Below are positions 26,683 to 36,894 of a DNA stretch of 64,000 bases, one piece after another; the first letter of the stretch is position 1, and each line of letters begins with the position of its first letter. Where the stretch lies: assembly GCF_003602005.1 (NCBI RefSeq), contig NZ_QZWD01000001.1, positions 112,641-176,640 of the forward strand, written 5' to 3'. The stretch comes from Salinisphaera sp. Q1T1-3 (GTDB lineage Bacteria; Pseudomonadota; Gammaproteobacteria; Nevskiales; Salinisphaeraceae). The notes below the pieces were generated by a model. That model saw only the letters and a list, made by a program, of their open reading frames with translations, had not been told where the DNA came from and searched no databases. Both the position numbers and the translations under genes were made by a program.

Positions 26683-29424
26683 TCAGGCCGCCTTGGCGAG
26701 CTGGCGCAGCACGTAGTGCAGAATGCCGCCGTTCTGATAGTAATCCCACTCCTTGGGCGTATCGATACGTACCCGAGCATCGAACTCGACGGTCTCGCCC
26801 GATGCCTTGGTGGCGGTGATGTGCACTGACTTGGCCCCGGCGGCCAGACCCTCGATATCGTAGGTCTCGGTGCCGTCCAGACCCAGCGATTCGTGGGAAT
26901 CACCTTCGTTGAACTGCAGGGGCAGCACGCCCATGCCGACGAGGTTGGAACGGTGGATCCGCTCGAAGGACTCGGCGATCACGGTCTTCACGCCGAGCAG
27001 CAGGGTGCCCTTGGCCGCCCAGTCGCGCGAGGAGCCGGTGCCGTATTCCTTGCCGGCGAGGATGACCAGCGGCGTACCTTCGTCGCGATACTTCATCGCC
27101 GCGTCGTAGATGAACATCTCGCGGCCTTCCGGCTGATACTGCGTCCAGCCGCCCTCGGTACCGGGCGCCAGCTGATTGCGCAGACGCACGTTGGCAAACG
27201 TGCCGCGCATCATGACTTCGTGGTTGCCGCGGCGCGAGCCGTAGCTGTTGAAGTCGGATGGGGCCACGCCTTGTTCCTGCAGATACTGGCCTGCCGGCGA
27301 GTCCTTGGTGATCGCGCCGGCCGGAGAGATGTGGTCGGTCGTGATCGAATCACCCAGCTTGGCCAGGCAGCGCGCGCCCGCAATGGAGGCCGGGATATCG
27401 CCGGCATCGACGCTCATGCCTTCGAAGTAGGGCGGATTCTGGACGTAGGTGGAATCCTTGTCCCACTCGTAGATTTCGCCTTCGGGCACGTCCAGGTTCT
27501 GCCAGCGATCGTCGCCGGCAAATACGTCGCCGTAGGAATCCTTGAACATCTCGGAGTTCAGCGAACTGCCAATGGTGTCGTAGATTTCCTTCTGGGACGG
27601 CCAGAGATCCTTGAGATAGACCGGGTTGCCGTCCTGGTCCTCGCCGAGGGCGTCTTCGGTCAGATTGATGTCGATGGTGCCGGCCAGCGCATAGGCCACG
27701 ACCAGCGGCGGGCTGGCGAGGAAGTTCATGCGCACATCGCCGTGCACGCGGCCTTCGAAGTTGCGATTGCCCGACAGCACGGAGGCCACGTTCAGATCGT
27801 TTTCACGCACCGCGTTGCCGATCGGTTCCGGGAGCGGGCCGGAGTTGCCGATGCAAGTGGTGCAGCCATAGCCGACAAGCTGGAAGCCGAGATTGTCCAG
27901 ATCGTCGTCCAGACCGGCTTTTTCCAGATATTCGGTCACGACCTTGGAGCCGGGCGCCAGCGAGGTCTTGACCCACGGTTTGACCTGCATGCCCTTGGCC
28001 GCGGCGTTACGTGCGACCAGGCCGGCCGCCAGCATGACCGCCGGGTTCGAGGTGTTGGTGCAGGACGTGATCGCCGCGATCACGACCGAGCCATCGTGCA
28101 GATCGAATTCGGCGTCCTTATAGGAGACCGGTGCATGCACCGGGCCGCCGACGCTGTCCGCGGCCAGGCCCGACTCGCTTTGCATTCTGGCTTCTTCCAG
28201 GGACTTGCCGGCCTTTTCGGCACGGCTTCTCATGAAAGGCTCGACCTCGCGCTTGTAGGTCGCCTGCATATCGGAGAGCAGCACGCGATCCTGCGGCCGC
28301 TTCGGGCCGGCCAGGGAAGGCTGGACGGTCGACAGGTCGAGCTCGAGCGTATCGGTGTATTCGGCATCGGCCTGACCCGGCTCTCGCCACAGGCCCTGGG
28401 CCTTGGCGTACTCACGGGTCAATTCGAGCTGCTCGGCATCGCGGCCGGTCAACTCCATGTAGCGGATGGTTTCCTCGTCGACCGGGAAGATGCCGCAGGT
28501 CGCGCCATATTCCGGCGCCATGTTGGCAATCGTCGCGCGATCGGCCAGGGCCAGGTCGGCCAGGCCGTCGCCGTAGAATTCGACGAACTTGCCGACCACG
28601 CCCTTGGCGCGCAGCATTTCGGTGACCGTGAGCACGAGGTCCGTGGCGGTCGTGCCCTCGGCCAGCTTGCCGGTCAGCTTGAAGCCGACGACCTGCGGGA
28701 TGAGCATGGTGATCGGCTGACCGAGCATGGCCGCCTCGGCCTCGATGCCGCCCACGCCCCAGCCGAGCACGCCCACGCCGTTGATCATGGTGGTGTGGGA
28801 GTCGGTGCCGACCAGCGTGTCCGGATAGGCCAGGTTCTTGTCTTCGTTGCCAAAGACCACGCGGGCCAGATATTCCAGGTTGACCTGGTGGACAATGCCG
28901 GTGTCCGGAGGGACGACCTTGAAGTTGTCGAACGCACCCTGGCCCCAGCGCAGGAACGCGTAGCGCTCCTTGTTGCGGTTGAATTCGAGTTTGGCGTTCA
29001 GGTCGAAGGCCTGGTCCGAGCCGTATTCATCGACCATCACCGAGTGATCGATGACGAGTTCGGCCGGCGAGAGCGGATTGATCTTGTCCGGGCTGCCGCC
29101 GAGATTCTTCATGGCATCGCGCATGGCGGCCAGGTCGACCACGGCCGGCACGCCCGTGAAGTCCTGCAGCACCACACGCGCCGGCGTGAAGGCGATCTCG
29201 GTATCCGGCTCGGCCTTGGCATCCCAGTTCGCCATCGCCTCGATATCCGAAGCGGTCACGTTGGACCCGTCTTCGTGGCGGAGCAGGTTCTCGAGCAGAA
29301 TCTTCTGGGCGTAGGGCAGTTTCGCGATGTTGGGAAACTGCTTCTCTAGCGCGGGAAGGCTGAAGTAATCGAAGCTGCGGTCTCCGACAGTGAATTGCGT
29401 GCGAGTCCCAAAGCTATCGGTCAT
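26683..29424 (-). CDS. acnA: Aconitate hydratase A
   Basis: A 913-residue TCA-cycle enzyme that converts citrate to isocitrate through cis-aconitate with a 4Fe-4S cluster. Cluster ligands are seen in [10 protein letters not shown] and [12 protein letters not shown]. Other family blocks are [22 protein letters not shown], the substrate-binding [15 protein letters not shown] and [14 protein letters not shown]. Length matches AcnA/IRP1-type rather than AcnB. AGGAGATAAGG precedes the ATG. TATACT lies about 60 bp upstream on the minus strand (29482-29487) as a possible -10. Confidence 0.97.
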   Translation of the reverse strand: MTDSFGTRTQFTVGDRSFDYFSLPALEKQFPNIAKLPYAQKILLENLLRHEDGSNVTASDIEAMANWDAKAEPDTEIAFTPARVVLQDFTGVPAVVDLAAMRDAMKNLGGSPDKINPLSPAELVIDHSVMVDEYGSDQAFDLNAKLEFNRNKERYAFLRWGQGAFDNFKVVPPDTGIVHQVNLEYLARVVFGNEDKNLAYPDTLVGTDSHTTMINGVGVLGWGVGGIEAEAAMLGQPITMLIPQVVGFKLTGKLAEGTTATDLVLTVTEMLRAKGVVGKFVEFYGDGLADLALADRATIANMAPEYGATCGIFPVDEETIRYMELTGRDAEQLELTREYAKAQGLWREPGQADAEYTDTLELDLSTVQPSLAGPKRPQDRVLLSDMQATYKREVEPFMRSRAEKAGKSLEEARMQSESGLAADSVGGPVHAPVSYKDAEFDLHDGSVVIAAITSCTNTSNPAVMLAAGLVARNAAAKGMQVKPWVKTSLAPGSKVVTEYLEKAGLDDDLDNLGFQLVGYGCTTCIGNSGPLPEPIGNAVRENDLNVASVLSGNRNFEGRVHGDVRMNFLASPPLVVAYALAGTIDINLTEDALGEDQDGNPVYLKDLWPSQKEIYDTIGSSLNSEMFKDSYGDVFAGDDRWQNLDVPEGEIYEWDKDSTYVQNPPYFEGMSVDAGDIPASIAGARCLAKLGDSITTDHISPAGAITKDSPAGQYLQEQGVAPSDFNSYGSRRGNHEVMMRGTFANVRLRNQLAPGTEGGWTQYQPEGREMFIYDAAMKYRDEGTPLVILAGKEYGTGSSRDWAAKGTLLLGVKTVIAESFERIHRSNLVGMGVLPLQFNEGDSHESLGLDGTETYDIEGLAAGAKSVHITATKASGETVEFDARVRIDTPKEWDYYQNGGILHYVLRQLAKAA

Positions 29425-29582
29425 GAACCTTATCTCCTGAGCCGGTGAATGATCGCTTTCGGCGAGGCGCCGGGCGGCGCAAGTATAGCGCTTGCGGGTT
29501 CATCCTGCAGGCGTTTCCGACGGATCGGAAAATCGGTATTTGCGGTTTCCCGGCCGGTCATGGCGGGTGCCGCAAGGCCGAT

Positions 29583-30191
29583 CTATGTCGTTGAAAGACT
29601 GGCAAGCAGCGCCTTGCGTCGAAAGATGAGCGAAGTGAAACCGCCGCCGCACTGCCGCCACATGACGCCACAACGCACCGCCGCCAGCAGCTGCGTGCGC
29701 ATGCGTCGCTGCAGATGCTCGTTGTTCAGATAACTGGGATGGCCCTGCAGCATGATCTGCGGGCGCATCGGGCTGACCGTCTCGCGATAGGCATCGTTGA
29801 GAATATCGGCCACATCGTTCGGGTCGGCCAGCCGTGCACGATCGATCGCGCCGCGCAGGCGGCCGAGCGCCTGTTCGTCGCGCATGAGTTTGCCGGCCAG
29901 TTTGAGCACCTGACCGATATAGCGGGCCACGGCCGCGGCCTTGGCGTCGGGTTGCTCTCCGGAGAGCTGCATGCGCATGTAGCGCAGGCCGTCCGCGACC
30001 TGGCCGGTATCGCCGTAGACGTCGATCACATCGTCCGGGTCGGTACAGAAGATGGCATGCGTGGCCCGCTCGAAGCGCACCGGCTGATCCTGGCCCTCGG
30101 TGGCCATTTCATGGGCGTACAGCGTGAATTGCGCCACGCCGGCAAGCGAGTAGGCCTGGTTGCGCAGGGATGAGGAGACAGGCGACGTCAT
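29583..30191 (-). CDS. hflD: HflD family protein
   Basis: A 202-residue, largely helical, membrane-associated protein. In E. coli HflD (YcfC) binds phage lambda CII and is encoded next to mnmA; its housekeeping role is unclear. Recognised by the conserved C-terminal ILQGHPSYLNNEHLQRRMR...LLAAVRCGVMWRQ and the mnmA-hflD order. ATGA overlap with mnmA. Confidence 0.9.
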   Translation of the reverse strand: MTSPVSSSLRNQAYSLAGVAQFTLYAHEMATEGQDQPVRFERATHAIFCTDPDDVIDVYGDTGQVADGLRYMRMQLSGEQPDAKAAAVARYIGQVLKLAGKLMRDEQALGRLRGAIDRARLADPNDVADILNDAYRETVSPMRPQIMLQGHPSYLNNEHLQRRMRTQLLAAVRCGVMWRQCGGGFTSLIFRRKALLASLSTT

Positions 30192-31348
30192 GCGTTGGCG
30201 GCTCGCTGGTCGTGGCGCACGTCATCGGCGTGACCGGGGCGGATGATTTCAGCACTGCCGAGACAGTGATCGTCGTCGTAGAACACCACGTACTGGCCGG
30301 GCGTGATGGCACGCGGCGGGCGATCGAACGTGACGGCAACATGCCCGTCGGCCTGCGGGGCGACGAGACAGTCGATGGCCTGCTGGCGATAACGCACCTG
30401 CGCCTGGCAGCGCATCGGCTCGGCCGGTGGCTGGATGAGCCAGTGGGGCGCAGCGGCGACGAGGGCGGTCTGTTCCAGCGCGGGGTGGCGCGTGTCCTGG
30501 CTCACCCACAGCGTATCGCTGCTCAGGTCCTTGTCCACGACATACCACGGTGCCTGGGCCGCGCCGGCCACACCGCCGAGCCCGAGGCCGCGACGCTGGC
30601 CGATCGTGTAATAGATGAGTCCGGCGTGTTCGGCGATGACGCGGCCCGCCAGAGCCCCGCCGGATACGCGCACCGGCCCGGCCCGGCCGGACAGATACTG
30701 TCGCAGGAAACCTTCGAAGTCGCGCTCACCGATGAAACACACACCGGTACTGTCCGGTTTGTCGTGGACCGGCAGGCCGGCTTGCTTGGCCAGCGTGCGG
30801 ACGTCGGATTTCTCGATCTCACCGATCGGGAACAGTGTGCGCGAGAGGGCGACCATCGGTACGGCCGCCAGGAAATAGGACTGATCCTTGCCCGGGTCGC
30901 GACCGCGCAACAGGCGCGTCTGCCCGGCGTCGTGATCGAGGCGCGCGTAATGGCCGGTGGCGATCAGATCCGCACCGAGCCGTTCGGCGTGATGCATGAA
31001 GGCATCGAACTTGATCTCCCGGTTGCACAGCACATCGGGATTGGGCGTGCGCCCGGCCGCATAGCTGTCGAGGAAATACTGGAATACGCGGGACTTGTAC
31101 TCGGCCGAGAAATCCGCCCGATGCAGCGGAATATCGAGTGCGGCGCAGACTTCGGCGGCATCGTCGAAATCATCGGCGGCCTGACACCGTCCGGCCTCGT
31201 CTTCGCCCCAGTTGAACATGAACAGGCCTTCGACCTGATATCCGGCCTCAAGCAATCGCAGCGCGGCGACCGACGAATCGACGCCGCCGGACAAGCCGAC
31301 GATCACGCGGGTCTCGGCAGGGCTGTGGGGGCTGGGCGCGTTACTCAT
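30188..31348 (-). CDS. mnmA: tRNA-specific 2-thiouridylase MnmA
   Basis: A 386-residue enzyme that inserts sulfur at position 2 of wobble uridine 34 in tRNA Glu, Gln and Lys, using ATP and a persulfide. It has the PP-loop ATPase motif VGLSGGVDSSVAAL (about residues 17-30), the first catalytic cysteine in PNPDVLCNREIKF and the second in DSTGVCFIGER. The C-terminal beta domain binds tRNA. Overlaps nudJ upstream and hflD downstream by ATGA. Confidence 0.96.
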   Translation of the reverse strand: MSNAPSPHSPAETRVIVGLSGGVDSSVAALRLLEAGYQVEGLFMFNWGEDEAGRCQAADDFDDAAEVCAALDIPLHRADFSAEYKSRVFQYFLDSYAAGRTPNPDVLCNREIKFDAFMHHAERLGADLIATGHYARLDHDAGQTRLLRGRDPGKDQSYFLAAVPMVALSRTLFPIGEIEKSDVRTLAKQAGLPVHDKPDSTGVCFIGERDFEGFLRQYLSGRAGPVRVSGGALAGRVIAEHAGLIYYTIGQRRGLGLGGVAGAAQAPWYVVDKDLSSDTLWVSQDTRHPALEQTALVAAAPHWLIQPPAEPMRCQAQVRYRQQAIDCLVAPQADGHVAVTFDRPPRAITPGQYVVFYDDDHCLGSAEIIRPGHADDVRHDQRAANA

Positions 31349-31791
31349 GGCGCGTCGTGCATATCGGTCAGCCGTGCCAGGGGCATCAACGGCTGCGACT
31401 CATAATCGTCGATCGCGCGGAGGACCAGGGCACTGCGCAGGTCGTCGCGTTCGCCGAGCTCGCCCCGGGTGAGCCAGTGTGTGGTGATGATGCCGTCGTC
31501 GAGCGCCTGTCTGGGGCGGTGATCGTCCACCTGGCCGGCAAGCGCGACACGCAGTGTATGGCGACCGTCGGCGTGCGGCATGTAATAGAATCCCACGATT
31601 CCGGTCGGGTGGAAACGCCAGGCGCTTTCCTCGCGTGTCTCACGAATCGCCGCATCCAGGATCGTCTCGCCCGGCTCAACGTGTCCGGCCGGCTGGTTGA
31701 CGACGCGTCGACCCCGCGCGATCTCCTCGACCACGAGATAACGCGATTCACAAGCGACGATCGCGGCGACTGTCAGTTCGGCGTGTACCAT
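31345..31791 (-). CDS. nudJ: NUDIX hydrolase, NudJ-like
   Basis: A 148-residue phosphohydrolase. The Nudix box G-x5-E-x7-REtrEE is present in GHVEPGETILDAAIRETREE (residues about 42-61). Position directly upstream of mnmA with an ATGA overlap is that of NudJ (YmfB), a thiamin-pyrophosphate/nucleotide pyrophosphatase. I chose the ATG of MVHAELTV; longer readings add an unrelated N-terminus. First gene of nudJ-mnmA-hflD, divergent from fabD. Confidence 0.87.
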   Translation of the reverse strand: MVHAELTVAAIVACESRYLVVEEIARGRRVVNQPAGHVEPGETILDAAIRETREESAWRFHPTGIVGFYYMPHADGRHTLRVALAGQVDDHRPRQALDDGIITTHWLTRGELGERDDLRSALVLRAIDDYESQPLMPLARLTDMHDAP

Positions 31792-31918
31792 GAGAAAAAC
31801 CGGACCAAGGCGGTTATCGATCGTCCGAAAGTCTAGCAAAGGCCAAAATTGCATGGCCAAGCGTGCACGCCCCGGGTATCATGCGCCGGACTCAATTCAC
31901 GGGCCAGCTCGAAATCAT

Positions 31919-32860
31919 ATGTCGCGTTTTGCGATGCTGTTTCCCGGCCAGGGGGCACAATCGGTCGGCATGCTCGCCGACCTCGGCGCGCACCATCCGG
32001 TGATCGGCGAGACCTTCGCCGAGGCCGGCGATGCGCTGGGTTTCGACCTGGCCGACCTCGTCACCAATGGCCCGGCCGAAACACTCGACCAGACCGAGTA
32101 CACCCAGCCGGCGCTGGTGGCTGCCAGCGTTGCCGCATGGCGTGCCTTCGAGGCGGCTGGCGGCCCGCGTCCGGCATGCGTGGCCGGCCACAGCCTGGGC
32201 GAATACAGCGCGCTCGTGATGGCCGGTTCGCTCGATTTTGCGGATGCGCTGCGGCTGACGCGCCTGCGCGGGCAGGCGATGCAGAATGCGGTCGCCCCCG
32301 GTGAAGGCGCCATGGCCGCAGTCATCGGTCTCGCCGATGAAGACGTGGTCGCCGCCTGTGCCGAAGTCGAGTCGGCCCATGGCAGCGTATCCGCCGCCAA
32401 CTTCAACGCACCGCTGCAGGTCGTCATCGCCGGTCACGCCGAAGCCGTGGCGCAGGCCTCGCAGATCGCCAAGGCCAAGGGCGCCAAGCTGGTCAAACCG
32501 CTGAGCGTGAGCGTGCCGTCGCACTGCGCGCTGATGTCGCCGGCCGCGGATCGCCTGGCATCGCATCTGAGCGATATACCGTTGCGCGAGCCGACGCTGC
32601 CCGTCTACCACAATGTGGATGCCCGGCCGCGCGAGGACGTGGCAGGCATTCGTCGGGCGCTGGTCGCCCAGCTTGCCGAGTCCGTGCAATGGACCGATAC
32701 CATCCGCCGGATTCGCGAGACGCATTGTGATCTGTTTCTCGAATGCGGGCCGGGCAAGGTGCTTTCCGGGTTGAACAAGCGGATCGACAAGTCGATCCGG
32801 AGCATGGCGCTTTCCGAGCCCGATGACTTCGAGGCCGCGATCGCGGCTGTCGCCGAGTAG
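31919..32860 (+). CDS. fabD: Malonyl-CoA:ACP transacylase FabD
   Basis: A 313-residue enzyme that loads malonyl groups on acyl carrier protein for fatty acid synthesis. The catalytic serine lies in VAGHSLGEYSALV, the conserved N-terminal motif is FPGQGAQSVGML, and VSVPSHCALM carries the active-site histidine. First gene of the fab string; fabH and plsX are not adjacent upstream, so they lie elsewhere. Confidence 0.96.
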   Translation: MSRFAMLFPGQGAQSVGMLADLGAHHPVIGETFAEAGDALGFDLADLVTNGPAETLDQTEYTQPALVAASVAAWRAFEAAGGPRPACVAGHSLGEYSALVMAGSLDFADALRLTRLRGQAMQNAVAPGEGAMAAVIGLADEDVVAACAEVESAHGSVSAANFNAPLQVVIAGHAEAVAQASQIAKAKGAKLVKPLSVSVPSHCALMSPAADRLASHLSDIPLREPTLPVYHNVDARPREDVAGIRRALVAQLAESVQWTDTIRRIRETHCDLFLECGPGKVLSGLNKRIDKSIRSMALSEPDDFEAAIAAVAE

Positions 32861-32912
32861 TCACGCGGCCCTCGCTCAATCCCGAATTCCGAAAACCGAC
32901 ATCACAACAGCT

Positions 32913-33662
32913 ATGCCCGATAAATCACTGGCCGGTCAGATCGCGCTCGTCACCGGCGCCAGCCGCGGCATCGGTGCCGCCATCGCCGAACGTCTTGCCA
33001 ACGACGGCGCGACCGTGATCGGCACGGCGACCTCCGCAAGTGGGGCAGCCGGCATCGACGAACGGCTATCGCCGCATGGTGGTGCCGGACGGGAGCTGGA
33101 TGTCACCGACGGCGCTGCGGTCGAGGCGCTGATCAAGGCGATCGGCAAGGAATTCGGCGCCCCGGGCATCGTCGTCAACAATGCGGCCATCACGCGCGAT
33201 ACGCTGATGATGCGCATGAAGGACGATGACTGGCAGGCCGTTATCGATGCCGACCTGAACGGTGTCTTCCGTGTCTCCAAGGCGGTGCTCAAGGGCATGA
33301 TGAAGGCCCGCACCGGCCGCATCGTCAATATCAGCTCGGTCGTCGGACAGATCGGCAATGCCGGCCAGGTCAACTACAGCGCGGCCAAGGCCGGTCTGCT
33401 GGGCCTGACACGCTCGATGGCGCGCGAGGTGGGCTCCCGCAACATCACCGTCAATGCCATCGCGCCGGGTTTCATCGAAACCGACATGACGCGTGTATTG
33501 CCCGAGGATACCCGCGAGGCGATGCTTGCCCAGATTCCGCTGGGCCGGCTCGGCTCGGTCGAAGACATCGCAGCCGCGGTGGCCTTTCTGGTCTCGCCGG
33601 AAGCGTCGTATATTACAGGCGAGACCCTGTCGATCAACGGCGGCTTGTACATGGGAGGGTAG
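32913..33662 (+). CDS. fabG: 3-oxoacyl-ACP reductase FabG
   Basis: A 249-residue short-chain dehydrogenase that reduces 3-oxoacyl-ACP with NADPH. It shows the nucleotide-binding TGASRGIG, NNAAITRD, Ser in NISSVVG, the catalytic Tyr-x3-Lys in YSAAK and the C-terminal ITGETLSINGGLYM of FabG. The ATG chosen follows 52 bp after fabD. Confidence 0.96.
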   Translation: MPDKSLAGQIALVTGASRGIGAAIAERLANDGATVIGTATSASGAAGIDERLSPHGGAGRELDVTDGAAVEALIKAIGKEFGAPGIVVNNAAITRDTLMMRMKDDDWQAVIDADLNGVFRVSKAVLKGMMKARTGRIVNISSVVGQIGNAGQVNYSAAKAGLLGLTRSMAREVGSRNITVNAIAPGFIETDMTRVLPEDTREAMLAQIPLGRLGSVEDIAAAVAFLVSPEASYITGETLSINGGLYMGG

Positions 33663-33764
33663 TCGTCTGGCGACACTCTCTCTTTTTCCCTAGAATGGCG
33701 CGCGATCCGAAAACCGGATTCGAGCGCCGTATCAACGCGCAACGTAAGCAACAGGAGACATCCC

Positions 33765-34004
33765 ATGAGTAGCGTGGAAGAACGAGTTCAGAAAATCATC
33801 GCCGAGCAGCTTTCGGTCAGCGAAGACCAGGTGACCTCGGAGGCCTCGTTCGTCGACGATCTGGGTGCCGACTCGCTGGATACCGTCGAGCTGGTTATGG
33901 CGCTGGAAGAAGAGTTCGAAATCGACATCCCGGACGAGGAAGCCGAAAAGATCGTCAACGTCAAGGACGCTGTCGACTACATCAAGTCGCACGCCGAGGG
34001 CTGA
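33765..34004 (+). CDS. acpP: Acyl carrier protein AcpP
   Basis: A 79-residue acidic carrier protein. Ser38 in [18 protein letters not shown] is the phosphopantetheine site. CAGGAGA precedes the ATG. TAGAAT about 70 bp upstream may be a -10 for extra acpP transcription, a common feature of this highly expressed gene, though no convincing -35 is seen. Confidence 0.97.
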   Translation: MSSVEERVQKIIAEQLSVSEDQVTSEASFVDDLGADSLDTVELVMALEEEFEIDIPDEEAEKIVNVKDAVDYIKSHAEG

Positions 34005-34105
34005 TCGCGCTCACGGCCACGGCTTGTCGGTCGCTTTCCTGATGAGCGGCCGACCGGATATCTGCCGTCGTGTTCGGCGGCATCATTCTTTGACAGGGGG
34101 CGTCG

Positions 34106-35347
34106 TTGAAACAGCGTCGCGTAGTAGTAACGGGCCTGGGCATGGTGTCGCCCCTGGCCAATGACGTCGAGAATACCTGGTCGGGCATTCTGTCCGGCCG
34201 CAGCGGTATTTCATCGATCGACACGTTCGACGTGTCGGGCTATCCGACGCGTTTCGGCGGCCCGATCCGCGATTTCGACGTCACCGATTACATGCCGGCC
34301 AAGGAGGCCAAGCGTTTCGATCCGTTCGTTCACTACGGTGTGGCGGCATCGACGCAGGCCCTGGCAGACAGCGGGCTCGAGCTGTCCGACGAATACAACG
34401 ATCGCGTCGGCGTGGCCGTCGGGTCGGGTATCGGCGGCATCGGCACGATCCTCAAGACCTGCGCCGGCTTTCACGACTCGGGCAACAACCCGAAGAAGGT
34501 CTCGCCCTTCTTCATCCCGAGCAGTATCGCGAACATGGCGGCTGGCGCCGTGTCCATACAGCTCAATCTGCACGGCCCGAACATTGCTGCCGTATCGGCA
34601 TGCACGACCGGCGTGCACAACATCGGTCTCGCGGCTCGCCTCATCGCTGGCGGGGATGCCGATGCGATGCTGGCCGGTGGCTGCGAAATGGCGGTCAATC
34701 CGATCGGCCTGGCCGGCTTCTGCTCGGCGAAGGCGCTGTCCACGCGCAACGATGACCCGAAAGGCGCAAGCCGGCCGTGGGATGTCGATCGCGATGGCTT
34801 CGTGTTGTCTGATGGCGCCGGCGTGCTGATGCTCGAGGATCTCGAATCGGCCCAGGCGCGAGGCGCGCAAATCTATGGTGAGGTCGTCGGCTTCGGCATG
34901 AGTGGGGATGCCCATCACATCACCATGCCCAGCGGGCGCGGTGCACGTCAGTGCATGCAGCGGGCGCTGGACAACGCCGGCATGACCGGCGCCGACATCC
35001 AGTATGTCAACGCGCACGGCACCTCGACGCAGGCTGGTGACGTCTCCGAAAGCCAGGCGATCGAATCCGTTCTGGGCGAGACGGCACGACAGATCGCCGT
35101 AAGCTCGACCAAATCGATGACGGGACACATGCTGGGTGCCGCGGGTGCCGCCGAGGCGATCTTCACTTTGCTCGCCATTCGGGATCAGGTGGCTCCGCCC
35201 ACGATCAATCTGGATACGCCGGCCGAAGGCTGCAATCTCGACTACGTGCCGCATGAGGCACGCGAGACGCGCATCGAGGCCGCGTTGTCGAACTCGTTCG
35301 GCTTCGGCGGTACCAACGGGTCGTTGATCTTCAAACGCTATAGCTGA
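34106..35347 (+). CDS. fabF: 3-oxoacyl-ACP synthase II FabF
   Basis: A 413-residue condensing enzyme that elongates acyl-ACP. The catalytic Cys-His-His set is in VSACTTG (usually ACATG), NAHGTSTQAGD and STKSMTGHMLGAAGA; the C-terminal NSFGFGGTNGSL is typical. Translation appears to start at TTG (MKQRRVVVTG) after AGGGGGC. Confidence 0.96.
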   Translation: MKQRRVVVTGLGMVSPLANDVENTWSGILSGRSGISSIDTFDVSGYPTRFGGPIRDFDVTDYMPAKEAKRFDPFVHYGVAASTQALADSGLELSDEYNDRVGVAVGSGIGGIGTILKTCAGFHDSGNNPKKVSPFFIPSSIANMAAGAVSIQLNLHGPNIAAVSACTTGVHNIGLAARLIAGGDADAMLAGGCEMAVNPIGLAGFCSAKALSTRNDDPKGASRPWDVDRDGFVLSDGAGVLMLEDLESAQARGAQIYGEVVGFGMSGDAHHITMPSGRGARQCMQRALDNAGMTGADIQYVNAHGTSTQAGDVSESQAIESVLGETARQIAVSSTKSMTGHMLGAAGAAEAIFTLLAIRDQVAPPTINLDTPAEGCNLDYVPHEARETRIEAALSNSFGFGGTNGSLIFKRYS

Positions 35348-35434
35348 AACCAGTGGCCGCGAGCGGGCGCCGGTCGAGTCGATGCGAGAATCGATTGGCT
35401 GCCTGGCAGCCCGCGCGGGTAACGTCATCCAAGG

Positions 35435-35465
35435 CGGTATCACGGCGCTTGTCGACGTGATACCG
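35435..35465 (+). promoter_or_regulatory. Inverted repeat upstream of pabB
   Basis: CGGTATCACG and its exact complement CGTGATACCG, 11 bp apart, end 19 bp before the pabB ATG. No T-run follows, so it is an unlikely terminator. It could be an operator or a structured leader. A second short palindrome, GGCTGCC-T-GGCAGCC, lies 24 bp further upstream. Confidence 0.4.
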
Positions 35466-35484
35466 CGCCAAGACACTCCGACGA

Positions 35485-36894
35485 ATGGGCGTTACCGAAC
35501 ATTCTTCCGTTCCGGCAGGCCGTGAATCGACTGCTCGAGGACAGGCGCTGTCGCGGCTGACGCTGGACAGCGCCTGTTGTATCGCGCTGTATCGACTGGC
35601 CGCCGACGAGCCCGAGCTGTTCCCGTTTCTGCTCGAATCCAGCGCCGGTGCGGCCGCACAGTCACGCTACGATCTGCTCCTGGCCGATCCCGGCGCGACG
35701 ATTCGTGTGGACAGGCTCGATCGCGCGGACGCATTCTTCGATGAACTCGATGCTGCCGCAACAGCGGCGCACTGCGCCGGCGTGCCGGATCTTCCGTTCA
35801 TCGGGGGATGGTTCCTCTATCTCGGTTACGAGATGGCCGCGGGTGTCGAGCCATCGCTGCGTTTGCCGCCCGATCCGCGTGATCCGTTCCCGCATGCCTT
35901 GGCCGTTCGTTGTCGGGCCGGCGCGATCCACGATCGGGCGACAGGCGTCATCCATGTGATTGCCGAGCCGGAGTCGACCATGTCGGTCGCCGAGATCGCG
36001 GCGTACCTCTGCAAAGACACGGCGAACGAGATCGACGAGGCGATGACCATGCCGGCCGCGCGCTGGACGGAGGCGCCGGCGCAATCTTATCTCGATGCGG
36101 TGGCCCGGGCGCGCGACTACGTCGCAGCCGGTGATGTCTTCCAGGCCAATCTTGCCCGCACGTGGGCCGGTACGCTGTTCGACGACTGGGCCAGTGGCGA
36201 TATCTATCGCGCGCTGCGTCGTGCCAATCCGGCGCCGTTTTCCGGCTTGATGCAGTGGTCGGGCGGGGCCTTGATCAGCTCATCGCCGGAACGACTGCTG
36301 AGCATTCGCGACGGCCAGGCCAGCATGCGGCCGATCGCGGGTACCCGGCGCCGGGTACCCGGCCGGGACCACGACACCAGCACCGAGTTGGTCACGCACC
36401 CAAAGGAGCGGGCCGAGCACATCATGCTGATCGATCTCGTGCGCAACGATCTCGGCCGGATCTGCCGGCCGGGTACGGTGCGCGTGGACGAACTGATGAC
36501 GGTGGAATCCTATGCGCACGTCCATCACATCGTGTCCAACGTCACGGGCCATCTGGCCGGGTCGATCGGACCGGCGGCCGCGCTGCGGGCCGTATTTCCG
36601 GGCGGCACGATCACCGGCTGCCCGAAAGTCCGCTGCATGGAAATCATCGCCGAGCTCGAGGATACGGGACGGGGTGCGTATACCGGCGCGATGGGTTATC
36701 TCAGCCGCTGCGGTACGCTGGATACGAATATCGTGATTCGATCCCTCGTTCAACACGGTCGGACTTTGACCCTGCGTACCGGGGCCGGAATCGTGGCCGA
36801 CTCCTTGCCGCAAGCCGAACTCGAGGAAACCCGGCACAAGGCCACCGGCGTGCTACGCGCGTTCGTCGACGCCGATGGCGCCTGCCATGGGTGA
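35485..36894 (+). CDS. pabB: Aminodeoxychorismate synthase component I (PabB)
   Basis: A 469-residue chorismate-utilising enzyme that makes 4-amino-4-deoxychorismate for folate. It has the N-terminal SRYDLLLADP and the catalytic region FSGLMQW, SSSPERLL, HPKERAEHIMLIDLVRNDLGRIC, VMGTITGCPK-like GGTITGCPKVRCMEII and YTGAMGYLS. The usual PabB motif PIKGT reads PIAGT, as in anthranilate synthase. The neighbouring pabC supports PabB, but TrpE-like chemistry cannot be excluded. Confidence 0.86.
   Translation: MGVTEHSSVPAGRESTARGQALSRLTLDSACCIALYRLAADEPELFPFLLESSAGAAAQSRYDLLLADPGATIRVDRLDRADAFFDELDAAATAAHCAGVPDLPFIGGWFLYLGYEMAAGVEPSLRLPPDPRDPFPHALAVRCRAGAIHDRATGVIHVIAEPESTMSVAEIAAYLCKDTANEIDEAMTMPAARWTEAPAQSYLDAVARARDYVAAGDVFQANLARTWAGTLFDDWASGDIYRALRRANPAPFSGLMQWSGGALISSSPERLLSIRDGQASMRPIAGTRRRVPGRDHDTSTELVTHPKERAEHIMLIDLVRNDLGRICRPGTVRVDELMTVESYAHVHHIVSNVTGHLAGSIGPAAALRAVFPGGTITGCPKVRCMEIIAELEDTGRGAYTGAMGYLSRCGTLDTNIVIRSLVQHGRTLTLRTGAGIVADSLPQAELEETRHKATGVLRAFVDADGACHG

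Noticed and set aside
26893..29349. An 818-codon open frame antisense to acnA
   Set aside because: It is the shadow of a full-length, well-conserved aconitase in GC-rich DNA; its translation is His/Arg/Gly-rich and resembles no family.
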